This document shows, piece by piece, positions 1 through 8,476 of a stretch of 60,403 bases of DNA. Source of the stretch: DASRAA01 sp036512955 (GTDB taxonomy: Bacteria > Acidobacteriota > Terriglobia > Terriglobales > Acidobacteriaceae); NCBI GenBank assembly GCA_036512955.1, contig DATBZX010000346.1:1-60403 (forward strand), read 5' to 3'. Below the pieces are notes generated by a model. That model searched no databases and was not told where the DNA came from. It saw only the letters and a list, made by a program, of their open reading frames with translations. The first letter of the stretch is position 1. Every line of letters starts with the position of its first letter. The translations under genes and the position numbers were made by a program.

Positions 1-2
1 AT

Positions 3-365
3 CGGATGCGAATACAGGGAATTCTCGATCGACTTCCAGATGGGATGGGAGAATTGAGCGCGGCGCTGGCGTCGCGATTACGTGCCGACAGCGACGCCAT
101 GGCGATCACGATACTCGACCAACAGAATGCCCAACGCTTTGCCAGGAAGCTGCTGCATCGTATGAGCCAGAGTCTGGCGCTAGCTTTGCTGTGTGAGATG
201 GCGGGTGATGCGCACCGGCAGGGTAATTTTCTTCCCGCACACAGCGCCTGGCGGTTCTATGAGGACATCGAGCCACCTGCATTGGGCACAGAGAACGAAG
301 CCGCGCGTCGGGGAGTGATGGAGATTCTGACGGAAGAAGTAGCGCTAGATGCGAGGGTGCAGTAG
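3..365 (+). CDS. C-terminal fragment, possibly an acyl-CoA dehydrogenase-like protein
   Basis: The frame is open from the window edge and ends at a TAG, so the true start lies outside. About 120 residues are visible. They are mostly helical and Ala/Leu-rich, with a segment reading CEMAGDAHRQGNFLPAH followed by WRFYEDIEPP. The helical run resembles the C-terminal bundle of acyl-CoA dehydrogenases, but no active-site motif falls in the visible part, so the family is a guess. It converges on the TPR gene that ends at 459, with about 90 bp between. Confidence 0.4.
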   Translation, partial: RMRIQGILDRLPDGMGELSAALASRLRADSDAMAITILDQQNAQRFARKLLHRMSQSLALALLCEMAGDAHRQGNFLPAHSAWRFYEDIEPPALGTENEAARRGVMEILTEEVALDARVQ

Positions 366-458
366 CAGGCACTGTCGCGATGTCCGCTTGCACACCGCAC
401 CATTGCTGGGTTTTCGAAGATCGCGACCGTCCCGCGGAGGGGACGCTTCGCTGGTAGC

Positions 459-1160
459 TTACTGCTTTTCGGCTACCGGCGCTTTGCTCTGTTTCGCGAC
501 TTCGATGAGGTGTTGCACGTTTTCTTTGTCTTTCTGCGGTAAACCGGGATTGAGTTTAAGGAGTTTTTCCCACGAGCTAACCGCTGCGTCCACATCGTTC
601 TTGCCTCGCCACTCGATCATACCGATGTTGAACAGAGTTCCCGCATGTTTTGGATCGAAGGTCAGCGACTTGTTCAACTGCGTCAGGGCTCCATCGACGT
701 CGCCGAGGAAATACAAGCAAGAAGCGTAGTCGTCACGTGCAGCAACGTTCTTCGGGTCACTCTCCAGGGACTTCTTGAAGTACTCAGCCGCCTTTTCGAA
801 CTGGTGGGCCGCCTTGTAAGTGAGTGCAGTTTTGTTCAGCAGCGCGGCGTCGTTCGGTTTCTTTTCCAACTCGGTCAGCAGAGGCTGTGCCTGCTTTTCG
901 GCCATGCGTTTCATGTCGTCAAGGGATGGCATCTGCGCCGGCGCCGCTGCACCGTTGGCGGCGCTGGCAGGGGCGGGGCCCCCGTTGCCCGATGGCGCCA
1001 CTGCAGCGATGTTGTTAGTCTTGGGCGGGGCAGAGCCTCGAATCAGATAGCCGATTGCACAACCGATCACCAGACAGACCACGGCCATTAGGTAGGCGTG
1101 CAAAGGGCGCCACGTCTGACTGGTTCTGGCCGGAACGGATGACTCGATCTGCATGGTCAT
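459..1160 (-). CDS. Membrane-anchored TPR protein
   Basis: A 233-residue protein with a short cytoplasmic N-terminus, one transmembrane segment (about residues 20-43, AYLMAVVCLVIGCAIGYLI), an Ala/Pro-rich linker, and at least three tetratricopeptide repeats. These include a repeat around AHQFEKAAEYFKKSLESDP and one around DVDGALTQLNKSLTFDP. TPRs bind partner proteins. An anchored TPR next to many c-type cytochromes recalls CcmI/NrfG-like assembly helpers, but that role is inferred. The ATG at 1160 is chosen over an upstream in-frame start at 1181 because GGTGAGG lies 5 bases before it. It is the last gene in the minus-strand cytochrome train, 289 bp beyond the 12-haem gene, so it may have its own promoter. 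Confidence 0.85.
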   Translation of the reverse strand: MTMQIESSVPARTSQTWRPLHAYLMAVVCLVIGCAIGYLIRGSAPPKTNNIAAVAPSGNGGPAPASAANGAAAPAQMPSLDDMKRMAEKQAQPLLTELEKKPNDAALLNKTALTYKAAHQFEKAAEYFKKSLESDPKNVAARDDYASCLYFLGDVDGALTQLNKSLTFDPKHAGTLFNIGMIEWRGKNDVDAAVSSWEKLLKLNPGLPQKDKENVQHLIEVAKQSKAPVAEKQ

Positions 1161-1347
1161 TGAATCCTCACCGCGACGCAAACAGGATTGTCTCGTAAGC
1201 AGAGAACGCGAAGCTTACCTATTTTGAATGCACTCCAAATGCCATAGCAATTCTCTCTGCGAACGGTCATTAACATGTTGAATCCATGCGAGTTATGCCA
1301 GCCCAAAAAATATCGCCCGCAGCCTGCAGTTGTTAGAGAGGGTGTTT

Positions 1348-1366
1348 ACCCGCATGACTGCGGGTG
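1348..1366. terminator. Short GC-rich hairpin downstream of the 12-haem gene
   Basis: ACCCGCA and TGCGGGT form a 7-bp stem with a TGAC loop. On the plus strand it is followed by GTTTTC, on the minus strand by AAACACC. It lies about 85 bp past the stop of the 12-haem cytochrome (minus). The T tract sits on the plus-strand side, so it is a poor intrinsic terminator for that gene. It may only mark the end of the transcript. The rest of 1161-1448 shows no gene. Confidence 0.3.
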
Positions 1367-1448
1367 TTTTCACACTCGGACGCGGACGATCTGGAGAGAG
1401 ACACTCCTGCCGGCCGGATTCTTCAGGTGCCGAACCCGTCATCGGGGT

Positions 1449-3269
1449 TCAGTGGGGGTGACCGTGACAGACCAAGCTGCAGGAATTCTTGCTGCGATTG
1501 TATGAAATCGGCATGCCAGACTCGGCAGCCACTACACCCGCATCAAAATTCACCAATCGCTCTCCGCTGATCGAACCCGAGAAGCCACCCATTCCATGCC
1601 CGGTGTGGCAAGTCGAACAGGAAAAACCATCGTTAATATGGTTCGCGTGTCCACTGAAGCTGGTGTTGTTCAACACCTGGTTCAGGTCGTGACACTTGGC
1701 GCACATTGCATAAGGACCGGCTACGCTCAGATCGGGATTGGGAAACAAGTTGGTGACTGTCCCACCCGGGGCCGTGGCCTGACTGAACTCGTACCGTCGT
1801 TCCAGAATATGCGACCACTGGGATCCGTGGGGTCCGTTCGCACCGGTGCCGCCGAATTCGCGATTGTCGTCGGCGTTGTGACAGTCGGTGCAGAGAATAC
1901 GAACTCCCATGGTTCGGCCAGGGGTCACGCCGTCGAGATTCAGCATGTTCGGACGTAGGCTGGGCTGCGTGTACGGGCTGGTGCGGTCGTGGGTCACGGG
2001 ATGGCTGGAAGTTGCTGTCAGGGTGAACTGCTGCAGCACGTTCAAGGGATCGATCGAGGTGACGACCCACACCGGGAGATAGCCGAACATGGCAACGTTG
2101 GTGGTCTTCCCGGTGCTGGTACCGTGGCATCGCAGGCAGTTCTCGTACTGGTTTGTGGCCGGTTTCTGCACTGTGATTCCGTCGGCTGCGCTGATGCCGT
2201 TAACGCCATTTTGTGACGCGCGAATGGCAGGTGGAATTGGGAACGACGCCACTTGATTCGCCGTGTGGGAGTTATGGCAGTCAGCGCAGGTGGCGTGCCG
2301 GTTCTGGTTGAGCAGCACATTCTCGCCCGCGTCGTGGGTTCCGGTGTTGGTAGAAAAGGGATGTGCTCCCTGCTTTGCAAATTCCACAAATATGTTGGGC
2401 GCGGCGGGCGAAAGATTGGAACCGCCGTTGTGGCACGCCAGGCAATCAGTTTCATTGCTGGCACGCAACAATCCAGAGGAGCCTCCGGCGTTATGGGAAA
2501 CATGGCAAGATTGGCAGGCGAATTCCGCAACCGTGGCGTATCCGCCCAACCCCGCCACCGGGTTCACCATGTTGCCGGATGTCGCATGAATCCCAGCCGG
2601 CCACGTCGCCAGCGGATTGTCATGCCCATTCACCGTGCGAGGGCTTGTCTCATGGCATGCCAGGCACAAGGCGCCTTTCAAGTTGTCTCGCACCAGGAAA
2701 TTCGGCGATAACTTGTCGGTGTTTTGGACGTGCGGATTATGGCAGCTGGAGCATTCGACATTGCCCTTGATCAACTTGACCGACTTGGTTGGGTCGGCGG
2801 TGGTCCCATTCGCTGCCAGGCTAGCCACCAGGCTGGCGGCGTCCTTCAACGGAAGTTGCAGACTAAATGGATGCGAACTCTGCAACTGCGATCCCATGGT
2901 AGAAGGCATGTTCCCGTGCATGATGTAGGGGCCGTAGGGCGTCACCTGTCCGACACCGACGGTACCGTCGTGGCAACTCAGGCACAGCGAGCTGTCCTGG
3001 CCCAGCGGCGGTTGCACCGTGGTATTTTGTGCGGTACTGCTGACGTATGTGGAGTAAAGCTGGTTGGAGAGGGTTTGCCCCCACAGCGCACTCTTGCCGC
3101 TACCCGAGTGCGGGACATGGCAATACAGACAGGCAGCCGACATCGAGCCCTGGATATGCGAGGTGCCGCTCATGGACAGATCATGCGCTCCCAGCACGTC
3201 GCCGGTTTGAGTCTGCGACCACCCGACAGAGACAGCGATCATCACCAGCGCAAGCAGCCGGACTTTCAT
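1449..3269 (-). CDS. Secreted 12-haem c-type cytochrome with an N-terminal 4-haem-like module
   Basis: A 606-residue protein with a signal peptide (cleavage near VGWSQ, about residue 19), eleven CXXCH motifs and a final CXXXCH (CSLVCH) at the extreme C-terminus, so up to twelve covalent haems. Several motifs are followed by a second His (CHVPH, CHNPH, CHNSH, CHTGH), as in doubled-CXXCH cytochromes with bis-His ligation. Residues about 25-110 (LGAH, CLYCHVPHSG, ALWGQ, CLSCHDG, then a free HP) run parallel to the 4-haem protein at 7337-8347, which suggests a shared module. The role is probably electron transfer across or outside the outer membrane. The ATG overlaps the stop of the NHL gene by 4 bp and has an AGGATCGAGG ribosome site, so translation is probably coupled. 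Confidence 0.93.
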   Translation of the reverse strand: MKVRLLALVMIAVSVGWSQTQTGDVLGAHDLSMSGTSHIQGSMSAACLYCHVPHSGSGKSALWGQTLSNQLYSTYVSSTAQNTTVQPPLGQDSSLCLSCHDGTVGVGQVTPYGPYIMHGNMPSTMGSQLQSSHPFSLQLPLKDAASLVASLAANGTTADPTKSVKLIKGNVECSSCHNPHVQNTDKLSPNFLVRDNLKGALCLACHETSPRTVNGHDNPLATWPAGIHATSGNMVNPVAGLGGYATVAEFACQSCHVSHNAGGSSGLLRASNETDCLACHNGGSNLSPAAPNIFVEFAKQGAHPFSTNTGTHDAGENVLLNQNRHATCADCHNSHTANQVASFPIPPAIRASQNGVNGISAADGITVQKPATNQYENCLRCHGTSTGKTTNVAMFGYLPVWVVTSIDPLNVLQQFTLTATSSHPVTHDRTSPYTQPSLRPNMLNLDGVTPGRTMGVRILCTDCHNADDNREFGGTGANGPHGSQWSHILERRYEFSQATAPGGTVTNLFPNPDLSVAGPYAMCAKCHDLNQVLNNTSFSGHANHINDGFSCSTCHTGHGMGGFSGSISGERLVNFDAGVVAAESGMPISYNRSKNSCSLVCHGHPH

Positions 3270-4366
3270 GGCCTCGATCCTGGAGATGGCGCTCCGTCTT
3301 TCACCCCGTGGTATTGAAACACTTGTATCCGGTGATTATAGGAATCCGCCACATAGACGCGATCGTTCTGGTCAATGAACAAACCGGTGGGGAGTTGGAA
3401 CTGACCGAGCGCGGTGCCGCGTTCGCCAAACGTGTACAGCAATTGTCCCTCGCGATCAAACACTTGCACCGAGCCCCACATTCCGTCTACCAGGTAAATA
3501 TGGTTCTCGGAGTCCAAACCTATACCCTTCGGACGGAACAGCGCCCCGCTTGAATCCCCCAGCGACCCGATGGTGCTTTGAAAAGTTCCTTTTGGGTCGA
3601 ATGTCTGGACACGAAAGTTCATCGCATCCACCACCGCCAGCACGCCGTTCTTGACCATGAGTTCGGTTGGATAGTTGAACTCCCCGTTCTGTCCGCCGTG
3701 TTTCCCAATGGTTCGCAACACCTGACCGCGCGCGTCGAGTACGTAAATCCGGTCGCGCAGCGTATCGGTCACGTAGATCTCGTGCGTCTCGCGGTCGATG
3801 GCAATTCCCGTGGGCCGCTTGAAAAATCCCTCGCCGCCCTTCAAGCTGCCAAACACGCCTTTGTACTTTCCGCTGGACTCGAAGATAAACACCTTGCCGG
3901 CCTTCGAGTCGGTGACGTAAATATTGTTGCTGGCATCTATCGCGATGCACTGCGGCTCCAGCATCGAGTCTTTGGCCTTGTCCCTACGCTCGACAAACTT
4001 GTACTTATGCTGTATGGGATCGAAGATATGGATCCCGCCAAGTCCCGGGTCGGTAACGATCACCCGGCCCTGCGAGTCCACTGCCACGCCGTAAGGTCGC
4101 TTCATCGGCTGGTATTCAGCCTCACCGGCCACCGCGTCCACCAGTTTCTTCCAGAAGCCTTTTTCGCCGCGAATGTCCCGCTCTGAGGAGATCACCCTCT
4201 CGAAGGTGAGTTTGCGTCCGCCCTCCAGCAGTAGATCCGGGGGCGCCGGCACTTCTCGTGGTTTCTGGTCTTTGGCCGGGAGGGCGATAGGCAGAAGTAG
4301 CAGGAGGGCGCACGCCGCATGGCGCACCCCCGACTTGCGCGAGCGGGCTAGAAGAAATTGAACCAT
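3266..4366 (-). CDS. Secreted NHL-repeat beta-propeller protein
   Basis: About 366 residues. After a hydrophobic signal segment (AACALLLLLPIALPA) there are six NHL repeats of the form RPxGIAxDxxxxIYVxDxxxxRIxVFD, enough for one six-bladed propeller. NHL propellers bind proteins or ligands and have no redox centre; there is no CXXCH here. Its place between the beta-barrel and the 12-haem cytochrome suggests a scaffold for the electron-transfer complex (inference). The start is set at the ATG at 4366, directly before the signal peptide. It overlaps the barrel gene by 19 bp. A longer in-frame extension to 4444 has no signal-like N-terminus. A second NHL gene lies at 8477-9736. Confidence 0.9.
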   Translation of the reverse strand: MVQFLLARSRKSGVRHAACALLLLLPIALPAKDQKPREVPAPPDLLLEGGRKLTFERVISSERDIRGEKGFWKKLVDAVAGEAEYQPMKRPYGVAVDSQGRVIVTDPGLGGIHIFDPIQHKYKFVERRDKAKDSMLEPQCIAIDASNNIYVTDSKAGKVFIFESSGKYKGVFGSLKGGEGFFKRPTGIAIDRETHEIYVTDTLRDRIYVLDARGQVLRTIGKHGGQNGEFNYPTELMVKNGVLAVVDAMNFRVQTFDPKGTFQSTIGSLGDSSGALFRPKGIGLDSENHIYLVDGMWGSVQVFDREGQLLYTFGERGTALGQFQLPTGLFIDQNDRVYVADSYNHRIQVFQYHGVKDGAPSPGSRP

Positions 4367-6216
4367 CGTGAAATGCTGAACGAATACGTGTTCTCGGTCG
4401 TGCGCGGAAGCCCGGAAGAACTGACTAACTGGTTTATCCGCCAATACGTTGACCGCAGAATCAGCTTCCGAACATTGTACTGCAACTGGGCGTATATCCG
4501 GTCGCTGTCGTTGTTGGAGAAAATCGCAGAATTGGACGTTGTTAAATTGGACTGGGTCTGGTTTTGTACTCGGAACCAGTTCGCGGTAATCACCATCTTT
4601 CGAATTGGAGCAACGTTAAAACCCGCACCGTAGGCCACTCCGTTGTACACCACCTGATTCACTAAGATTATCGAGGGAATTGGGGTAGGAATCAGTTGGC
4701 CTGAGCTCGTCAGGATGGAAGTCCCGTTCGATTGTGAGTAACTTCCGGAGAATCCAATCCGTCGCCGGTTGAGCGTCGTCAGGGCGGTTTCGGAGCGATT
4801 GTGGTAACCCGTTTGTTGGGTCAGGCCGGTCTGGACCTCCCGGTACGATGCGGTCCAGTAGGTATTGTCGCCAAAACGCTTGCGCACGTAACCGCCGTAG
4901 TTGTAATTGCTGGTGGTATAGAGTGCCAGGCTACTTTGCACGTTCTGGGCGTAGGAAATGTCGGCGTTGAGGTCCCAACCGTTGAACTTCTTCTTAATAC
5001 CGAGATTGCCCACGAATCCCAGGCCTCCCTGGTTTCCGTTCCCCGTGGTGTTGACGGTGCCGAAGCTGAAGTACAGCAGCCCGAACAAGGGACGCGCGTA
5101 ATTGTAGGTCAGGGTGGCGCCCCATTGATTGCTGTCGTACTCGGTGCCGGCGAAGTGCTGCTCCTGCCGGTTGACATAGCCAAGGAGTATCAGTCCCTTA
5201 CCGAGGTTGTAGCTGGCGAACGAATTGACGGTGAAACCACTGACACCGGTATCAATCGGGGCAATCGGTCCAGTACCCGGCGGAAGTGTACCCGGTTGCG
5301 CGAATGTCAACAGGTTGTCGTAGTAGCGCACGGTGCCGGTCACGGTCAGCTTGCGGGTCGGATTGAGGCTTACCGAAGCCAACGCGGTGTCTGACGTTCC
5401 GTCGTTTGACAGGGATACGTTGTCGTTGCTGGTGTAGGTGTACCGGTTGGCACCTATTTGGAAACTGCCAGAGAGAGGTAGCGGGTGCGACACTGTCAGG
5501 CCATACGAATTACCGCTGGAAGTGCTCTCCAGGTCGTTTCCGCCTATGAACGCTGGAAACGTGGCATTGAAATTCTGGTGGTTGAAATATCCATTCAGCT
5601 CGAACCCGTGCACGTTGTAAGTCGAGTAGAGGTTCAGAAAGCGGGCCGAGTTGCTGGTCGTGCCGGTTTCGCCCAGGATCGTTTCCGACACTGAGTTATC
5701 AGAGTATGTCGCGGTTAGGGTTGGCAGATTGGGGAGGAATGCGTTCCAGCTCACTGCAAAGGATTGGCTGGAGCCGTTTGCGGAAAGCCCGGGTTGTCCG
5801 GCAATCTGATACTGGCTGCCATTTTGCCACGCTTTGCCATACGAGACGGAACCGGGAAAGTGGCTACCGCTGAAAAAGTTCACCGACGCATCCATTCCGC
5901 TATCGCTCAGAACGGATTGGAACGTACTGTTGTCCTGGGTCCGGTTATAGAAGGGCTGGACGTTGAAATTCAGAAATTTGGGATTGTAGTAGTAGCCGGA
6001 GAGATTGGCCAGCCCTGTGAAGAAAACGTCATGAGTCGATTGCAGGGTCTGGTCACCGAATGAGCCGGCGTAACCGGCACCCAGTTCCCCGTTCATCGAC
6101 AATTTAGTTTCGTCGCCGACCTTGAGTTGGGCGTGAACCGACAAGGCACACAGCAGTACCACGAGAAGGCCTGGCATCCATCGGCGTTGCAGCTCTTCCC
6201 TGAATTCCCAGTACAT
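4348..6216 (-). CDS. Large outer-membrane beta-barrel (porin-like), candidate cytochrome conduit
   Basis: About 622 residues. Signal peptide (LLVVLLCALSVHA), then alternating polar/hydrophobic strands with many aromatic and Asn/Ser/Gly residues throughout and a C-terminal SISRWFNFF. The terminal Phe is the classic signal for outer-membrane barrel insertion. The length suggests 20 or more strands. No haem motif is present. Flanked by a foldase and multihaem cytochromes, it is a good candidate for the sheath that lets a cytochrome cross the outer membrane, as in porin-cytochrome conduits, although sequence alone does not prove this. The ATG at 6216 has GGAAGGGCGAG upstream. It lies 10 bp after the foldase stop. 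Confidence 0.85.
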   Translation of the reverse strand: MYWEFREELQRRWMPGLLVVLLCALSVHAQLKVGDETKLSMNGELGAGYAGSFGDQTLQSTHDVFFTGLANLSGYYYNPKFLNFNVQPFYNRTQDNSTFQSVLSDSGMDASVNFFSGSHFPGSVSYGKAWQNGSQYQIAGQPGLSANGSSQSFAVSWNAFLPNLPTLTATYSDNSVSETILGETGTTSNSARFLNLYSTYNVHGFELNGYFNHQNFNATFPAFIGGNDLESTSSGNSYGLTVSHPLPLSGSFQIGANRYTYTSNDNVSLSNDGTSDTALASVSLNPTRKLTVTGTVRYYDNLLTFAQPGTLPPGTGPIAPIDTGVSGFTVNSFASYNLGKGLILLGYVNRQEQHFAGTEYDSNQWGATLTYNYARPLFGLLYFSFGTVNTTGNGNQGGLGFVGNLGIKKKFNGWDLNADISYAQNVQSSLALYTTSNYNYGGYVRKRFGDNTYWTASYREVQTGLTQQTGYHNRSETALTTLNRRRIGFSGSYSQSNGTSILTSSGQLIPTPIPSIILVNQVVYNGVAYGAGFNVAPIRKMVITANWFRVQNQTQSNLTTSNSAIFSNNDSDRIYAQLQYNVRKLILRSTYWRINQLVSSSGLPRTTENTYSFSISRWFNFF

Positions 6217-6226
6217 CTCGCCCTTC

Positions 6227-7279
6227 CTACATCGTCTCGATAGTGGCGTTCTTGTGCAGCTTCTGATCGAGCGCGGAGCGCAGCTGCTGTGTTTTTTCCT
6301 TCTGCATGTCCGATTGCAGTTGGGACTTGACTTCGGCAAACGGGGTAGTGCCCGCAGGGGTGCGCGACTCCATCCGGAATATGGTGTAATTTCCGTCCAA
6401 TTGGATCAGGTCGCTGACGTCTCCCAGCTTCATCTTTGCGGCCGCCGCTACGATCGGCGGCGGCAGGTTCTTCGCCTCCTGCGGCTTGTGATCGCCCATC
6501 TTGACATGGAAGTCATCGTCGGAGAGCTTCTCGGCAAGAAGCCCAAACTCACGATAGGTCTTGGCCAGCTTGGCCTGCTTGTACGCCTCCTCGGCACGCT
6601 GCTTGGCTTCTTTTTGTACCGCAGGAGTCTGGTTTGGCGGCAGGATCGAGATGCTCTGGATTTGCAGGATTTCCCCGTGCTCGTACTGCTTCGAGTTCTG
6701 ATCGTAATAAGCCTTGGCTTGGGCGGTCGAAATCTGCGACGGGGTGCTGACTTCCTGATTCAAATAACTCTCGATCAGCATGGAGCGGCGGATCTTCTCG
6801 CGCAGGGCCGCGTCCGATCCGTTCGCTTCCTCTTTGAGAAATTCCTGGTAAGCCGCCTGAGTTGGAAATTGCTTGCGCAACTCGCTTTCGGCCGCGGTCA
6901 GCTTAGCTGGCGGGACGGACATGTTGCGGCGCTTGGCGTCCTGGTAAACCAGCTCCTCAAAAATAATCATCTGAAGCGCGCCAGTTCGAATTTGGGGTTC
7001 CAGTTCCTTGGGAAAGCCGTTGTGCTGCTGGGCATAGGGGAAGATGGCGTACATTTCGCGCAGCAGGTCCCGGTCGGTCAGCACTGCCCCATTCACCTTC
7101 GCCACCGGCTTTCCGGTGACCGCCATGGCCGGCGTCATGCTGACGTTCTTGGCGCTCGGGGCCGCCGCCTTCGAGGCGGGCAGAGCGGGTGCGTGGGAGG
7201 GAACCATTTGCGCGCCCGCAGGCACCATCCCTGTCATCACTATGAGCGCTGCGCAGAATTGAAACTTCATTGTTCTCAT
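6227..7279 (-). CDS. Periplasmic peptidyl-prolyl isomerase/chaperone, SurA/PpiC type
   Basis: 350 residues. Signal peptide ending near MVPAGAQ, an N-terminal chaperone region (VNGAVLTDRDLLREMYAIFPY, then helices with QMIIFEELVYQDAKRR), and a parvulin-like PPIase domain in the second half (roughly residues 190-310) with EILQIQSISILP and FGLLAEKLSDD. SurA-type proteins escort unfolded barrels and exported proteins across the periplasm. Its place directly before the beta-barrel gene suggests a dedicated chaperone for that barrel or the secreted cytochromes. An in-frame ATG at 7270 is an equally possible start. Confidence 0.9.
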   Translation of the reverse strand: MRTMKFQFCAALIVMTGMVPAGAQMVPSHAPALPASKAAAPSAKNVSMTPAMAVTGKPVAKVNGAVLTDRDLLREMYAIFPYAQQHNGFPKELEPQIRTGALQMIIFEELVYQDAKRRNMSVPPAKLTAAESELRKQFPTQAAYQEFLKEEANGSDAALREKIRRSMLIESYLNQEVSTPSQISTAQAKAYYDQNSKQYEHGEILQIQSISILPPNQTPAVQKEAKQRAEEAYKQAKLAKTYREFGLLAEKLSDDDFHVKMGDHKPQEAKNLPPPIVAAAAKMKLGDVSDLIQLDGNYTIFRMESRTPAGTTPFAEVKSQLQSDMQKEKTQQLRSALDQKLHKNATIETM

Positions 7280-7336
7280 CCGTCTTTCGGCTAAAGCCCA
7301 GGGGAGAGTATTCCCTCCCCCGGAGAATTAGTCCAT

Positions 7337-8347
7337 TTAGAAAGCAGTGGTTACGGTCATGATTCCGCTGGCTTCGTTCGCACCACCCGCGCCGGAGAAG
7401 TGGCACTGGCGGCAGAACTGCGTGGCGGAAGAGGCCTGGGTTGCGCCTGGCTTCGAGCCCATGTTGTAAGGCGCCGCGATAAAGAAGTAGCTCGGGAATT
7501 TGCCCGAAGTCAACGTCGCGATCGGGGCGTCAGCATTGGCGCTGGCTACGTACATGGAGTGCGGGGTGTGGCAGGTGGTGCACAGCAGGTACGCGTTGGC
7601 GGGATTCTGGTCGGGGAAAGCGACCGGAGCGCCGTGCCCATTGGAGATGATAGTGGGCGCGCCATAGTGATTGGCGAAAGCCACGTAAGCGGTCTTCGTG
7701 GGGTTGATGGTGAGGCAATCGTAACTGCCGCCGCCGCAACCTTTGATGGAGTATTGGAAGTTGCTGGCAACGCCTACGGCTCCCAAGGTAGCCTGTGGGC
7801 CTACCGGGTGGTCGTTGTAATAGTTGCCGGCCGTGGTGCCGTCGTTGCCGAGCAGGGTCGGGATGGCGTTCGGGCCGTACAGGCCAGCGGGCAGAAGACC
7901 TGCCGCCTGCTCATACGACTTGTTGGTCATCATGGCGCCCTTGGCGATGTTGCCGTCATGGCAGCTCAGGCACATCATGATGCCAGGGATTTCTTCCGGA
8001 AGGGTGCTGAACTGGGCCGACGTCGGAAGGTTGGTCACATACTGCGTGCCACCCACAACGTTGTCGCCCTGGTTGAGTGTGTAGCCGTACAACGGACCGA
8101 GGTCCTGGCCCCACAGTGCATAGTTGCCGGCGTTGGCAGCGTCAACCACCGTACCGGTACCAGCGTTGCCGCCCGCGCCGAATGCGCCGCTGTGCGGAGC
8201 ATGGCAGCCCGTGCAGCCACGTCCGCCGTTCTGGTGAGCGCCGAGTTTATCAACACCGGTGATACCGGAGCCCAATGTGTAGGTCTGGGCCATTGCAAAC
8301 GCAGCGGCGAACAGAACGACGAGGACTAAGAGCATTGATTTCTTCAT
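7337..8347 (-). CDS. Secreted tetrahaem c-type cytochrome, candidate nanowire-type subunit
   Basis: 336 residues. Signal peptide (cleavage near AMAQ, residue 20-21) and four CXXCH sites at residues 45-49, 126-130, 256-260 and 312-316. There are extra His residues for bis-His ligation at H38, H52, H180, H227, H238 and H263. Two further Cys (204 and 211) could form a disulfide. The long Gly/Ala/Asn-rich stretches between haems and four haems in a chain of this length resemble the filament-forming OmcE group of Geobacter, but I judge this by layout, not alignment. It is followed by a foldase and an OM barrel. AGGAGGT lies 13 bases before the ATG, and 129 bp separate it from the upstream NHL gene, room for an internal promoter. 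Confidence 0.92.
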   Translation of the reverse strand: MKKSMLLVLVVLFAAAFAMAQTYTLGSGITGVDKLGAHQNGGRGCTGCHAPHSGAFGAGGNAGTGTVVDAANAGNYALWGQDLGPLYGYTLNQGDNVVGGTQYVTNLPTSAQFSTLPEEIPGIMMCLSCHDGNIAKGAMMTNKSYEQAAGLLPAGLYGPNAIPTLLGNDGTTAGNYYNDHPVGPQATLGAVGVASNFQYSIKGCGGGSYDCLTINPTKTAYVAFANHYGAPTIISNGHGAPVAFPDQNPANAYLLCTTCHTPHSMYVASANADAPIATLTSGKFPSYFFIAAPYNMGSKPGATQASSATQFCRQCHFSGAGGANEASGIMTVTTAF

Positions 8348-8476
8348 GACAGTCTTTAAGACCTCCTGGATTGGTAACAGCTGTTACTGTTGCTTCATTT
8401 CACTTATTTATTACTATGAGAGCTACTTTCTGGCCCCCTTTTGGCCGCCGCGCGGACAGCCAAACTCTGCGCCCGA

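Noticed and set aside
6254..7294. 346-codon plus-strand frame opposite the foldase gene
   Set aside because: It is antisense to a clear SurA/PpiC gene, has Leu/Arg/Gly-biased composition and no domain or ribosome site.
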